A stretch of DNA of 64,000 nt from Sclerodactyla briareus (taxonomy: Eukaryota; Echinodermata; Holothuroidea; Dendrochirotida; Sclerodactylidae), in the NCBI GenBank assembly GCA_026419785.1, contig JAODTK010005749.1, positions 186,001-250,000 of the forward strand. Reading direction: 5' to 3'. Below, piece after piece: positions 10,586 to 22,509 of the stretch. Positions within the stretch are counted from its first letter, which is position 1. Each line of letters starts with the position of its first letter. The translations under genes and the position numbers were made by a program. The notes beneath the pieces were generated by a model. The model was not told where the DNA came from, made no database searches, and saw nothing but the letters and a program-made list of their open reading frames with translations.

Positions 10586-11334
10586 AAAATCCTCGCGCCA
10601 ACCACCTGCTACTAGGAGGAAGAAGTATAAGTTTTGTGGAAATGTCGACTAAGATCGCATAAATTATGCAAATAGACACCACTATTCAACTTCATATTGA
10701 CGATTGCTCATTTCACATACTCAGGACCACACTTACTACATGGAAGTCAAAAACCTAAACATTTGCATGAATGAACAATGTAGACATGCATAATCCCCAG
10801 GACTCGAGTCAATGTATGTTAACATTTTGGGGAATAAACTGAGGTAGACCATACAATCAATGCTTCAGGAAAATCAAACCAAACTTTGAAATTGGGAAAC
10901 ACCATGCAATAGACATGAATGACCTCCAGTGTCCTCAACCTATGTGAATAATACCAATTTTAGAATAGTGGAATACTCACAAGAGTGCTTATATTCACAG
11001 AAAGAGTGGTTGATGGAATGAAAACAATCTGATTGAACTTGTTAAATTTTGCAAAATTAGGCAATTTAGACGACTCAAATTACATATTTGACGCTTGATG
11101 AAAATCTAATCAGGTACATCTACTTATATGCCCGCATCTATGTGCCAAACCAATCACCATAGAACTAGGTTCATCTGTAATCTTGCGAACGAGCCTGAAC
11201 AATAGATTACCTCAAATAAGTAATGACCTTACTGAACTAGACACCGCCTGGCGGTTCGAACGCCAACTATCACCACTGTGACAATAACCATTTTCTATTT
11301 TTTGCCGTTAAGTCCTTAAATAAGCACATTAGTT

Positions 11335-12760
11335 CAAGAGTCAACCTGTAAACACATGACCACCCGACAGAGGTCAAATTGAAGGCAGAGGTCACACACA
11401 TGCAGGTCAACAATTAATCACAATGGGAACCATCCAGCCTTCACAGATATTCAATTCTCGCCTTACTGCCAGGAGGAAACAGTTTTGGACCCTAATTGAC
11501 CTTGAAGACCTTTAAGACATGGGGCAGTTTTTATGAAAATCGAACTCCTCATGTGATACATCCACTCCTAGGGAATTTTCCTTTCTGAAGAACATGCCCA
11601 GTACTATTGCCGAAAAGTACTAAAATCAGTTTTTACCCCTACGTGACTTTGATGACCTTCAATGACATGGCGGTTTTTATAAAAATTGTTATCTCCAGTG
11701 ATGCATCCACTCCTAGAAGCATAGTTGGGCATTCCAATGAACATGCCTAATGTATTGCGAAAAAGCTATTAATTAAACTTTGAACCCTTGAAACTACCAA
11801 GTAAGTGTACGATTCGAAGCGGGAGTGGTTCCCCCATATAAAGCACACAAGTCTATCACATACCCAAAAATGACCAGTTCTATTTTTTTGGCTACCGACT
11901 CCCTCTAAATAAGCACGTTTATTCAAAACTTGACCTTTAACCACATGACAACCCACAGAGGTCAATTGAGGTCAGAGAGGTCACACACAGCAGGTCAACA
12001 ATTAGAGGACAATGGTGAACCTTCCAGCCTTCACAGATATTCAATTCTACCGATATCGCCAGAGGAGAACAGAAAACAGTTTTTGACCCATTAGTGACTT
12101 GAATGACCTGCAATGAAGGACAGTTTGATAAACATTGTACTCTCTGTGATACATCCACTCCTAGAGCGCATTTTGCATTCTGATACACGCCCAGTGCTAT
12201 TGCCAAAAAAGTATTAAAAATCAGTTTTTGACCCTACCGTGACCTTTAAGACCCTTCAAGGACATGGAGGTTTTTATAAAAATTGTTACGCTCCATGTGA
12301 CTGCATCACGCCTAGAAGCATATGCATCAATGAACACGCCTAATGGTATGCCGAAAAAGCTATTAAATTAAACTTTGGACCCTTGTAACTACCAAAGTAA
12401 AGGGTCCGATCGAAGCGTGAGTTGGTCCCTCCATAAAGCACACAAGTCTCTGATCAATATCCAAAAAGAACCGGTTCTATTTTTTTTTTGCCCGCGAACC
12501 CTTAAAGAAGAACATTTATTCAAGACTCAACCTTTAACCACATGACCACCGACGAGGTCAAATTGAGGTCGAGGCACACACTATATTACAATGGTGACCT
12601 TCCAGCCTTCACAGATGTTCCAATCTCCGATTACGCAGAAGAAAACAGTTTTTGACCCTTAGTGAACCTAAGACCTCATGACTGACAGTTTTATGAAATT
12701 GTTACACTCTCCATGGGGATAAATCCACTCCTAGGAGCATTTGCATTCTGATGGAACACG
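11335..12760. repeat. Internal tandem repeat in copy A, period ~585-605 bp
   Basis: The phrase 'ttcaa.act..acctttaaccacatgac.accc' begins near 11335, 11915 and 12518. The following 'aaccttccagccttcacagat' and 'cactcctag.agcat' segments recur with the same spacing. About 2.4 units are present. The other large copies instead carry a ~0.95-1.03 kb tandem unit. Confidence 0.8.
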
Positions 12761-14042
12761 CCCGTGCTATTTTGCCGAAAAATTACCAAAATCATTTTGA
12801 CCTTCAAATTGACCCTTAATCCATCGGATGACATACCCATTTTTAATAAAAAATGTAACCTCCATGGTTACACCCGTCCCTAATATAACCCACACAGGAA
12901 AGGTCACTGGAAGTTGTTGCAGAACACATACTATTGGCAGTTATATGCCCATAAGTTACCTTGAATGACCTTTGATGACATTATGGTTTTTGATAATGTG
13001 GAAAATTTCTCCACCATGACGTACACCCTTTTCTGAAATTTCAACATTGCCAATCAATGGTCATTGTAAGTTTGTCTCCCAACAATATTAGTTTTTTTTG
13101 TCCACAAGTGACCTTGAATGACCTTTGATGACATGGTCAGTTTTTTATGAAAAATGTTACGCTCGATGAGATGCACGCAGTCCTACAGCATTATGTATCT
13201 CAAGTATACTGCCGATGCGATTGCCAAAAGGTATCAAAACCAACCTTTACCCCTTTGTACCTAGAGAACCGAGTTGGCCCGATTGAAGCGTGAGTTTGTT
13301 TCGTCTATCAGCACACAGAGCTCTGCCACATTTCCATAATTTTGACAAAAATTGACAGTTTAATTTTCTTTGCCCTGTAACTCCAAATAAAGCACCTTCA
13401 TTCAACATTTGACCTTTGAAACCTTTTGACCTCCCACATTTTCAGGGGTAGTTTGACCTTCTGATTCTAAAAATCACCATGACAAATCAATAACGAACAT
13501 CCTAACGCAACTTAATTTTGAATGAAAAACTTTGACCTCTGATTTTTCACACATCAAAGTCACGATTGGGTCAAATGATGGTTCATTTCGATCGGAAGGT
13601 ACCATTGAGATCCGAAAATGGCCACGAAATTTGATTCGGCCAAAAAACATGGCAAAGGTCAAATTGAGGTCAACAGTGTCACACGATGGAGGTCAACGAG
13701 TGAAATCACAACACCATGGTGCACCTCCAACCCTCGGCAGACATTTGGTTCCCAAGTTATGGCCAACAAACCAGTTTTTGACCCCAATTGACCTTGATGA
13801 CCCTATTTTACGCTGAAAATTAATCAGTTCATCTAACTCATATCCCGCATCTATGGTGCCAACCAGTCATCAAGCACCTACGGTTCAGTCCGTAATCTTG
13901 CTCAACCTGAAACATACTTCAGCATAAAATAGGATAATTACCTGACTTAATTATGACTTGCGTGCCCAAATCTAATCAAATCGGGTTCACCCAACCCCGA
14001 TGCTACCCTTAGAATCAAAATCCTGCTCCCGAGGAAAGTGTG

Positions 14043-14105
14043 ACACACCCCTCACCAACCACACAACACACACACACAAGCACCCCCACATACACACAAC
14101 ACAAC
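14043..14105. repeat. CA-rich microsatellite
   Basis: Imperfect ACAC/CACCCC tract. It occupies the same place in the large repeat as the CA-rich tracts at 31895-31950 and 35670-35730, so it is part of that repeat and not independent. Confidence 0.8.
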
Positions 14106-14249
14106 AGGAGCACCCTAGTGACCACTAGGTCCTCCTCCTGAATTTCATTCAGGCGAGACAAAAATGGTGCATTGAAAGATCCTCACCGCAACCGGCGACG
14201 GACACTTTTGAGATGGCATTTTCAGGCATTTCACACCATTTCACATCAC

Positions 14250-14541
14250 CCACTTTAGTGGCTATTGGGTTGAGCTTCGAGCTTGTAACCCATAGTTTGT
14301 GGTTCGAAGCCTGCCACGTTGTAACCTTGAGCAAGGTACTTTGTCCCGCTAGCCTCTCTCATCCAGGTCTACAAATGGGAACCCGAGGTATTTGGGGCAC
14401 ACATTGGCGCGTGATTGTAGCTGCCGCGCGTATATCCTCAGGATTGTCGGAGTGCGTGACTGGTTCCTATACCGGGGTACTGTCTCTTTAAGCGCTTAAA
14501 TTGCACTCCTTCAGGGGTAAAGCGCTATATAAGATTTTGAC
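14250..14541 (+). mobile_element. tRNA-derived SINE
   Basis: An RNA polymerase III B-box-like 'ggttcgaagcc' at about 14301 is followed by 'ccttgagcaaggtacttt' and 'gcctctctcatccaggt'. This is the conserved central block of several deuterostome tRNA-SINE families. The body continues with 'aaatgggaacccgaggta' and ends in 'gcgctatataag'. The A box is weak. About 290 bp long and non-coding. It lies directly behind truncated copy A of the large repeat. Confidence 0.75.
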
Positions 14542-14552
14542 AATTTGACCCT

Positions 14553-14650
14553 AGCCAAGAGGATGCGAGGCCTAACGTTTGTCTACAACTAATTCTTTCC
14601 TCCAGCAAGTTGGCCGGCGCATATTGTATGCCCGGACCTCGGCAAAAGTC
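14553..14650 (+). repeat. Copy of the MBD-like locus 5' segment
   Basis: 'aggatgcgaggcctaacgtttg' matches 7788-7812. 'cctccagcaagttgg.cggcgcata' matches 8023-8050. The two parts, apart in the 7.7-8.2 kb locus, are joined here. In the third frame it reads PPASWPAHIVC..GKS, resembling the beginning of an MBD domain, with a splice-acceptor-like 'tttcctccag' in front. Confidence 0.6.
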
Positions 14651-15013
14651 TTTCGCCATATTATTATGAACGATGTGACTCCAACAGTTTACACCACGAC
14701 CTTACCAAAATACGTCAACCTCCCGCAGCTAATTTTTTATATTCCCAGGGTGGAAGTTCCGATCCGATTTTCAGAAATCGCAAATGTGTTTGAATCACGG
14801 TTAGGGGTTCAGCTCTCGCGCCTGATTTCGTCCCCAGGGGGAATCGAGTGCCGCCGATCCGATGGTTATGAAAAAGTGAGAATAGTGTGCAGAAAGTGTC
14901 TTTCAAAATGTAAACAAATATGTCACATGTCTGGAATAGCAACGTTTCAATGGCCATTTGGCCTTTCCTCCCACCCTGAAAAAAAATATCTCGCGCTCCC
15001 GGCAGCGTTATGA
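14579..15013 (+). other. 144-codon open frame, unrecognised
   Basis: An uninterrupted plus-strand frame of 144 codons, long for this AT-mixed sequence, but with no domain I recognise. It has a Cys-containing stretch CRKCLSKCKQIC at about residues 110-121. Its start overlaps the segment shared with the 8 kb locus in a different frame from the MBD-like reading. It could be chance, an exon remnant or part of a transposon. Confidence 0.25.
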
Positions 15014-16180
15014 AGGCCATGCAACAAAACTTACATTGACCACATCATCCGACATACTCAAGTCCCACCGACATTAATGGAAAACACTTAACTCATACAA
15101 CGCACTTATTCGAGTCACTGGCACCAATGTGAGCTACGGGAGGGGGGGCGTGGGGTGCCCCCTCCCTCATGCGCCCACCCCACACCAGAATTGAGTTGTT
15201 CGTTTGTTGTTCGTTTGTTTTTCTTCATATGAGATAAAATCACAAATCTCTCACACTACGAGTCTGTTGCGCTCATGTTGCAAGTTTATGACATCAGTTA
15301 TTCTAAAAAAAAATCTCTTGTACACGCACGAGTAAGGTTTCTGTTTCTGTCCAAGGGGCCGCATAATTCATGACCTGCGGTCAAACGATTGAACTGCCTA
15401 AGATTCTGTATACATCATATCCATGACGTGCAGCTTCCAACTTTGGGCAGGACGCATGGCTTTATTGGTTTAGTTAGAAATACAGTGCACGCTGAGCAGC
15501 TGCCGTAGCATCATTATGGGTCTCGATTGTGTCGGCGATGGGCGGGGGGTGGACTTCAGACAGCTTTGTACACTCTGCACACCGGCCAATCCTATGAGTT
15601 TAATTATGAGCGCCTCACTCAGTTACCTGCGTAGGTACGTAAGTGTTAGGGCATAGACGACCCTCTGCGTTCCGTCGAAACGTTGGGACCCTAAAAAATT
15701 TCTCCGTGTAACCTATCCGTGACCTCAACGGAACGGCGTGCGCAGAAACTTGGGACCTATTTTTGCGGCAATTAATGGAACAAAGAGCAGGAAGTTGACA
15801 GGTGACCACCTCGAAAAAACACCTAGAACTTGAGAGCACCCTACGACCACCTCGAAATGAATAACTTGCCAGGCGTGCTCCGGCATTCCGCAGCATACCG
15901 CTTTGACTCTTGTGCGCGCGCGACCTGCCCACTCAACGCTGCTGTGAACATAAGCTCCACAGAGAAACAACACGGGAGCCTCCTAGCCGCAAACTACCTC
16001 ATACACTGGTGTATCCCGCGGAGCACATCAAGGGATGCACTAAATTACTACACTAAATATGTCGGCCCTTCATGAGAATATTGTTTTAATGGTTAGATTA
16101 GATTATGTCAATGGTGGCTGCCGTCGGGGAAGCTTGCCCCCCGCCCTCGGGAATTTTTTTTTATACGATGTCCTATTTTC
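15014..16180. other. Anonymous region
   Basis: No recognised gene. It contains a G tract near 15139-15146 and two copies of 'gaccacctcgaaa' (15803 and 15845). Minus-strand frames across 15615-15973 overlap each other and match nothing I know. Confidence 0.4.
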
Positions 16181-16184
16181 CCCA

Positions 16185-16400
16185 ACAGTATTATATTTCC
16201 AACCTTCTTTATATCGAAAAATCGAGAATCTAATTCCTATATCAAAGCTGATAATATTTGGCCGCTTCGTGCCCTCTATATTTTTAATTATAGTGCCAGC
16301 TTCCTCGTTCAAGTTTATAGATCACCGTATCTATTCTCCTATCTTTTTTACAGATCTAAGATCGTCGCAATAGATACACAGCCTTATGATATCTATTCCG
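16185..16400. repeat. Interspersed repeat shared with 6160-6365
   Basis: Second copy of the dispersed sequence described at 6160-6365. Its 'cagatctaagatcgtcgcaa' and 'tagatacacagccttatgat' end matches that of the first copy. Confidence 0.5.
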
Positions 16401-16439
16401 AATGTCGGAACTGCAGGGATTACGTCATAATTACCCCTC

Positions 16440-16965
16440 GACACTAGGAAAGTGTCCGTGGATATTATGGTTTTGGGTGTGTAGCTCCGGTCGACTACCG
16501 CCGTCCCAGGCTCCGCCGCCGGAAACTTTGACGTTAGCGCAATAACCTCTATAACGCTTTATTCGATCAATCTGAAACTTTGCACACATGTCCGCCCTAG
16601 TGAAATCTCATAGTAGTTCCAAAGTGGGCATCACTGCAATGATGTGGGGTTTGCTAATTTGCATAAATTACGCGCAATTTCAAGTTAGTCGGACTTGAAA
16701 CTAAAAATGGTGGTAGGGACTCTAGTTGATCCCGAAAAATGTGTAGGTAATTTCAAGTTCATCCGGAGATCAAATTTTTGCATATTATACGATTTTCCCA
16801 CTTTTGTCCATTTGAATGAAACTTGGTGGATGGGGTCCACATTTGTTCCTGACAAATTTAAAAGGTCTTTCACGGCCATCGTGGGTCAAATTTTAATAAT
16901 TCATGGACTTTGTGTAACATCCATGTTTACACAAAACTTGGTGGATAAAGGTCTTATAGGGTGTT
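16440..16965. repeat. 117 bp-period repeat family, copy 1
   Basis: It begins with 'gacactaggaaagtgtccgtgg' and 'gatattatggttttgggtgtg', continues with 'ggctccgccgcc', and then holds units with 'ttgcataaatta' and 'aatgaaacttggtgg'. The same order is found at 53462-54200. Two or three decayed units are present. Confidence 0.8.
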
Positions 16966-17499
16966 AGATACTTCTTCCCAATGAATCCTCAAAAGTTGGG
17001 ATACCCGGGGCCGTTTTACCCGCCTACACAGCTAGTTCTGATGGGAGGATGATTGTTTCTGCCGTCTACCACTGTGTGGCCTTTGTGTTAAATGGTCAGT
17101 GGTCCACGACTCATTTTTTGACCGCACACATGAAGAACAATAACTCGTTTTTGACCGATGTATAGAGCCTATAATGTTTTTTTTTTCTACGGGACCATAC
17201 AATCGTGCAGTTTCATTAAATTAGTTACACGTATATGACACGTGTCCTCCTAATATAGGTAAGCGTATTGGGCGCGACCTATGGTCATTGTGAATCACTC
17301 AAAAAAAAAGTACGTCTCGATATTTCCTTTTCTGGAACCGACTCAAGAAAGTTATAATCAACAAATTTGAGGAAGGGAAAAGAGGCGAAGACCGGAAAGC
17401 TGGAAGGTGAAAAGTGGAAACACTAACGCCTCCCAGAATATACGTTATACAAAGTGATATCCAAATTTGACAGATTTTAGTTAGTTTTAGTTAATAAGG

Positions 17500-19330
17500 T
17501 CAGAAGGACAAAATCCTCATAAACGACCCGGACCACAACATCCAGTAAAGAAAATGAACCAGCCACTAAATAATTCGCCCTTGATTCCTGAAAAATAAAT
17601 CAAGACTGTTTCGTGAATGCATTCACACGCTTAGAGAGAACAACATTTTCAGGAAGACAATTCCACGCATTGATCACTCTCTGCGAGAAAAATATTTACT
17701 AAATGTCCAATCGCAGCGCTTGCCACCAACGAAGCTTGAGACATTAGCCTCTATTTGCCGTAACCTTGGAAAATTCAACCAAAAGCAGTAGTGATGGCAA
17801 GGGCCATCGCGTCCATGGACAAATTTGTAAAACCGGGAGCAATCACCCCGAATTCGCCTTATCTCCATGGTAGTTAGACCCGATACCGCCGCAATCTTTC
17901 TTTTCTCTTCGTAGGATACATTTTTTTCAGACAGTCAAATCATTCTAGTTGCCTACGTTGAACGTTTTCAATAACCTGCTTGCTTTTGCAAGTAGGGATT
18001 CCCACACTTGTACAGAATATTCCAGGTGCGGTCTCACCAGTTGCTTAAAACATCTGACCCAATATTATTATCAAACTAATGACGTCTAATCACGCCAAGA
18101 ATCCATTACCCTCTTTCTAGCATCTTCGGGGCACACTGCTAGAAGGTTTCAATAAAGAATCGAAATACACACTAAGATCTTTTTCTGAAATCACCTCCTA
18201 ATATTTTGGCCATTTAACTGAAGGAAGCGTTGCGATTTTAAAAACCAACATGCAACTGTGGCACTTGTCGACATTGAAGAGCATTTGCCAGTCGAGACCA
18301 TTTGAATTATCACCAGACCCCTTTGAACATTTTCATCATCATCAATTGAACGACCTCCCGATACAACTTGTATCGTCTGTCTGCGAATTCTTAACCCGGC
18401 AATGAACAGACTTTCAAGGATCGCATATACTGCCAGAAGAGTAACGGCCAGAACCGATCCCTGTGGAACACCACTAGTGCCTTTTGCAAGAAACGATCAC
18501 CCATGATGACAACTCGTTGTTCCCTATTATGGAACCACTCAAGCCACTCAATCCACTTTAAGGACTTTCCCCTCAATGCCAAAGCGCTCCAACTTGAGCA
18601 AGAGACGCCCATGAGGAACTTGTCAAAAGCTTTCTGACAGTCCAGGAAATTATATCAACGACATTGCCGTTGTCAACATAACATGTCACAATCTTCCATA
18701 ATTCCAAGAGATTAGGTCAAACACGAACGATTTTTTTCCTAAACCATGCTGAGAATTCCCAATCAGACTATGCTCATTAAATGATCCCGAATGATTGATC
18801 CCATTATCTTGCAGACAACACTATAAACTTACTGGCCTGTAATTACAAGAAGAGACCGTTTAACCTTTCTTGAAAATAGGACGAACATTTGCTCTCCTCC
18901 AATTGCATCCGGCAACAATACCTTCTTGCAGGAGTCTTTCACTGAAAAAAATAAGCTAATGGAACAGAACAACTCGTCGGCAAAGATTTTAGTAAGAAGG
19001 ATAAACTCCGTCAGGGTCAGGAGCTTTATCACTTTGAGCTTCTCGGTTCTCCTTTACTAAACCAGGCGAGGACACCACCATCTTACCAAATACTATGCGG
19101 AGGAAACGCCGACAAATACGTAACCAAAATTATCAAGTTCTCATGAGTAAAAAACAGACGAGAAATAATCATTAGGAACCTTAGCCATCTCCTGGCTAGC
19201 GCTGAGGAAGAGGATCGTTGATAGCTAATAAAACCCGTTAACCCACCCAGCCATTGGTTTCCTTCTGCATGGGTCCATGGTTTTTCAGTGTTCATTTGGC
19301 ACCAAATGCAATCAACGCCACATGCGGAGT
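17500..19330 (-). pseudogene. CR1/L2-like LINE, reverse transcriptase 3' part, decayed
   Basis: Minus-strand pieces in shifting frames follow the order of a CR1/L2-type ORF2. Around 19140 there is FFTHENL. Around 18860 there is a 'NYRPVSL'-like stretch. KWIEWLEWFHNREQRVVI lies in the open frame 18391-18612, and the catalytic-palm neighbour TSGVPQGSVLA is near 18475-18440. FAD at 18387-18379 is followed by a disrupted second Asp. VRPHLEYSVQVW is near 18038-18000, and TTMEIRRIRGD is near 17880-17850. The family reverse-transcribes its own RNA during insertion. The copy is 5'-truncated (no endonuclease seen) and frameshifted about every 50 codons, so it is inactive. There is some uncertainty over how many frameshifts are sequencing errors. 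Confidence 0.9.
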
Positions 19331-19550
19331 GCCAAAATTTCCCGGAGAGTTATAGTTATACTAGTAAAGATAAAGAATAGTATAAGATAATGGCGGTTGA
19401 AAAGCAAAAGCATCCGAAGCAGGACTGGAGTTTAGGGGTGTGTTATATTTGCCACCCATTGCCTCAACGCCCGCTGCAAAAGCCAAAAAATCAGAGGAAT
19501 GGCTTTATTCAGACTAGGTGAAAACAACAAAATAATTTTCGGAACAGAAT

Positions 19551-19846
19551 CAACAAAACTTCACTGGGTTTTGTGAATCTGTGAAGTATGAATACTTACC
19601 ACATATTGGACCCTGCACCCCACCCCGCGCCATGAACAATTATGGCATAACACAAACGTCCGGGGGCCACCCCATCGCCTTCTCTATTTTCCAGGCGAAG
19701 GCGTCCTAGAATTGGGGCGAAGGCCCGCAAATCGGACCGAGGAGGACGCACGTGATGCCCGGAAAAGTGGGGACGGTTGGGCGGAGTGTCCAATATGGGG
19801 TAAATAGTCATCTTCCACAGATTCCCAAACACGTGAAGTTTTGTTG
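19551..19846. mobile_element. MITE-like element, family T, copy 2
   Basis: The ends 19551-19609 and 19790-19846 are inverted repeats of about 57 bp ('caacaaaacttcac' outermost, '..accccatattgg' innermost). The interior matches the element at 455-737, with 'gccaccccatcgccttctct' and 'attttccag' forming an acceptor-like tract ending at 19694. 'ggggtaaat' at 19797-19805 occupies the donor-like place. The 105 nt between them equals the 107 nt in copy 1. Non-coding. Confidence 0.85.
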
Positions 19847-20099
19847 AATCTATTTCAGATATTCACCTTACCCGTATGGGCCCTGCACCAGACTAGCACA
19901 GGGCCCCGCGGTGGGCCCGTGCCATCCCGGGGGGACCGTGGAATGTGGTAGACAGAGGCGGGAAACTCTCGTGAAGAAACTACTTCAGCGAGTTCCATCC
20001 GTGCCGTGGAGGGTAGGCCCATACCCAGGCATCGTTGCGGCTTGCGAACAGCCCCGGCAACGTGCCAACGCTGCGCGGACCAGCCACACGGCCCTGGAT

Positions 20100-21150
20100 A
20101 GGGCGCCCTTGGTTCTGAAGAGCCGTACCGGTTCCGGAGAGCGATTGACGGTTCTGGAGAAAAGGGAGAGCCGACCCTCAGCCTCGCAGGAGCTGATCAG
20201 GCTCCGGATGCGGAAGAGACGGACGCGCGATCCGGCGAGGCCGGAAACGGGAGAGTCGAGTCAACGGGCTTGTGGAGGGCCAGTCCGCAGGCTCGGAGAG
20301 CCGATCACGCCGAGGCGTTAACGAATGGGGAGAGCTATTGGTCGCGGAGATTGCTTTCTGTTGTACACGGTACCCCCACGATTCCGGCGAATTGACGGAA
20401 GAGCCAGTCCGCGGCTAGGGATAGCAGGAAAACCGACCCGCGAATCAGTAGCGACGGCGTGGCTTCGGAGACGGCAGATTCGGGCAGGGCGATCATACTC
20501 CGAAAAGAATAGCCTGGGAAGGCTGGCAAAGCAGATCCACGGCGGAGAGATCTGATCAGGCCGGAGGATTGGACCCACGGCTCTGGGGCGCCGCTCCGGG
20601 GTCGCAGCTTCGGCCCGCCGCTTCGGAGAGACGGATCAGGAGGTCTGAAGAGCGGGCCACGGCGGAAGAGTGATCCGGAGGCCGAAGAGTAGCCCACGGA
20701 TCCGGAGAGCCGGAGAGCCGACTCCCTGGGCTCGTGAGAGCCTCTAGGAGAGCGATAAGGAGGCCCGGAAGAGGTGGCCCACCAACGGTCCGGAGGCGGG
20801 AGAGCCGACTCACTCAAGTCGTGGACCGTCTCGGAGAGCCGATAAGGAGGTCCGGACGAGTCAGCCCACGGCCCCGGAGAGCGGGAAAACCGGGACCCAT
20901 CCGCGGAAGAGCCGATTAGGGGGCGAAGAGTCGGCCACGGTTCGGAGAGCCGGGATAGCCGCTATCGGCTCGGTAGAGCCGATGTCAGGAGGGCAGGAAG
21001 AGGCGCGAGCAGCCGACCTTGCCTCCGGAACGAGTCAGCCCGCAGCTCTGGAGAGCCGGTATGGCCGATTACACGGCTCAGGCGAGCCGTAAGAAGGCGG
21101 AAAGTCGGTCGACGGCTCTGGCACGGCCGGGACAGCGACCAAAGCTCGCC
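20100..21150. repeat. Degenerate GC-rich tandem repeat, ~70-110 bp units
   Basis: Units share 'ggagagccgataaggaggtc' followed by 'ggaagagtcggcccacggctc'. Clear unit starts fall near 20633, 20750, 20838, 20911 and 20977, with weaker ones either side. Spacing is irregular. In several frames this gives repetitive Gly/Arg/Pro/Ser-rich peptides, for example GEPIRRSGR. Whether it encodes a protein repeat or is a DNA minisatellite cannot be decided. Confidence 0.7.
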
Positions 21151-21668
21151 GGGAAAACAGAGGTGGTCGGCGGCCGTGGAGAGGGACCCGGATGTGGTGT
21201 ACTGAGAGTCCTTTGATATGGCCAAACTCCTGGCTAGGGGAACCGACCCATGGTTCGGAAGGCGCCGGGAAGACGGTTCACGGGCCTCAGGAGAGCACGA
21301 TCCCGACTCTGGGGAGGCGGCCTTCGGCTCTAGTGGATCTAGTGAGCCAGGCCAAGTCTGGGAGCCCAACGCCCCAGGAGGGCTGGAACGCCAGTTCGGT
21401 CGTGGGCCCGGCTGGGAGAGCCCGGCGGCCCGGTTTTGTCGTAGGTTAGTGAGCAGGTTGGGTCGTGCGAGCGGTGCGGTACGGGGCTGGTGGAGAGGAT
21501 GGCTCTTCGCCACTTGCTGTGCTGGAGACTGGTCCAGTGTAGCGGTAAGGCGCGTTCGGCGTAGACTAGCGTGTTAGAGCTGGACTTTCTTCAGGGTTAT
21601 CGTTGCTCAGTCAATCCCGCCGCCTGAGCAGTCGAGACTGTCGTTTGGGCCCGTAGTCGGCGCAGAGG

Positions 21669-22150
21669 CTACCAGGCGATCCGCTGGTCGTCGAAGTAGA
21701 AGAGTCGAGCCCCGGCGGTAGTCAACTGGAAACCTGTACCTGAGGCGGAGCAGGAGAAAGCCTTATCGTCTTGAAGGCGGTAGGCGTTCTTCAGATCGAC
21801 GTAGTAAGCCTGGCCCTCAGCACAGGTAACATTGCATGACTTTAGGTCGAAGAACAACTTGTGAGGGGCGAAAGTGGCGGTCGGGCGTCAATAACGATGC
21901 CTCCATGACGCCTTCTTCAGTCAAGGTGGTGGTATTCGCCGACAGCAATATCTCCGCGGTGACCGGCGCCGTGTATGGGTCTCCTAGGGAGGTGTAACTG
22001 GCTGAAGCCGACGTGCAACCCGAACCCCCAAACTTCTGTGGGACGGTGGGCCTGCCTTCGTACTTAAAGGGCCGGAGCAGGGGCTGTTCAGCGGCTCCTG
22101 AAACCGATAATCTGCCGGATGGCGTGTAACGCTCCCCCTCGGGAGTGTTT
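21669..22150 (-). pseudogene. Protein-like frame in the GC-rich cargo, unrecognised
   Basis: Reading the minus strand from about 22150 to the stop at 21671-21669 gives some 150 codons, with a single frame change near 21870-21890. The later part includes FFDLKSCNVTC, QAYYVDLKNAYRL and DDKAFSCSASGTGFQL, then ends RIAW-stop. The earlier part includes TAPVTAEILLSANTTTLTEE. Balanced composition, paired Cys and N-glycosylation-like NVT and NTT look like a secreted or lumenal domain. The C-terminal 'K-x-F-x-C ... I-x-W' pattern faintly recalls lysosome-associated membrane protein domains. That is weak and I do not assign a family. It lies on the same strand as the element's splice-like signals. Confidence 0.4.
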
Positions 22151-22509
22151 CTCCATACCGAGTCTCACCAGGGGCCGCCTACCGACGCGGTGAGAAAGAA
22201 ACGAAGTAAGAATGACATGCGACGGCAACGGCCCTGCTGCATCTGTATCTCCCCGGGAGAAAAGCAATGAACGAAGGACGAGAGTAGTCCAAGGCGTGGC
22301 CCTGTGCTTGGTCTGGGAAGTCATGAAAGTTTCACACGATTTCCAGTCCTTAAAGCTCCCCATGTGAAGGTGAATTTGGACGGGCCTTTCGGTTCCCAAC
22401 CGCGTCAGGTGCTAAAATCGAGGTCCGCAAGCCTTAGAGCGGGTTATCCCGCCAGGACGCCCGTGACGGAATGACGCGGTCGGGCCCACAGCTACGGGGG
22501 ATGGCTCTG

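Larger units (their letters stand above)
10614..14150. repeat. Large 'tgacctttgatgac' repeat, copy A (truncated)
   Basis: It starts at 'tataagttttgtggaaat', as does the copy at 28836. It shares landmarks in order with 28836-32000 and 32931-35760: 'cgcatctatgtgcc', 'cgagcctgaacaatagatta', 'gaagcg.gagtttgtttcgtc', 'agcacacagagctctg' and a CA-rich block, then 'ctcctcctgaatttcattcag'. Copy A lacks the final ~930 bp seen in copy B. No conserved reading frame: copies drift by single-base gaps. It resembles a large non-coding satellite-like or remnant element. Confidence 0.85.

Noticed and set aside
20335-21577. Several 85-183 codon frames on both strands
   Set aside because: Shadows of the degenerate GC-rich tandem repeat; peptides are low-complexity and unsupported.
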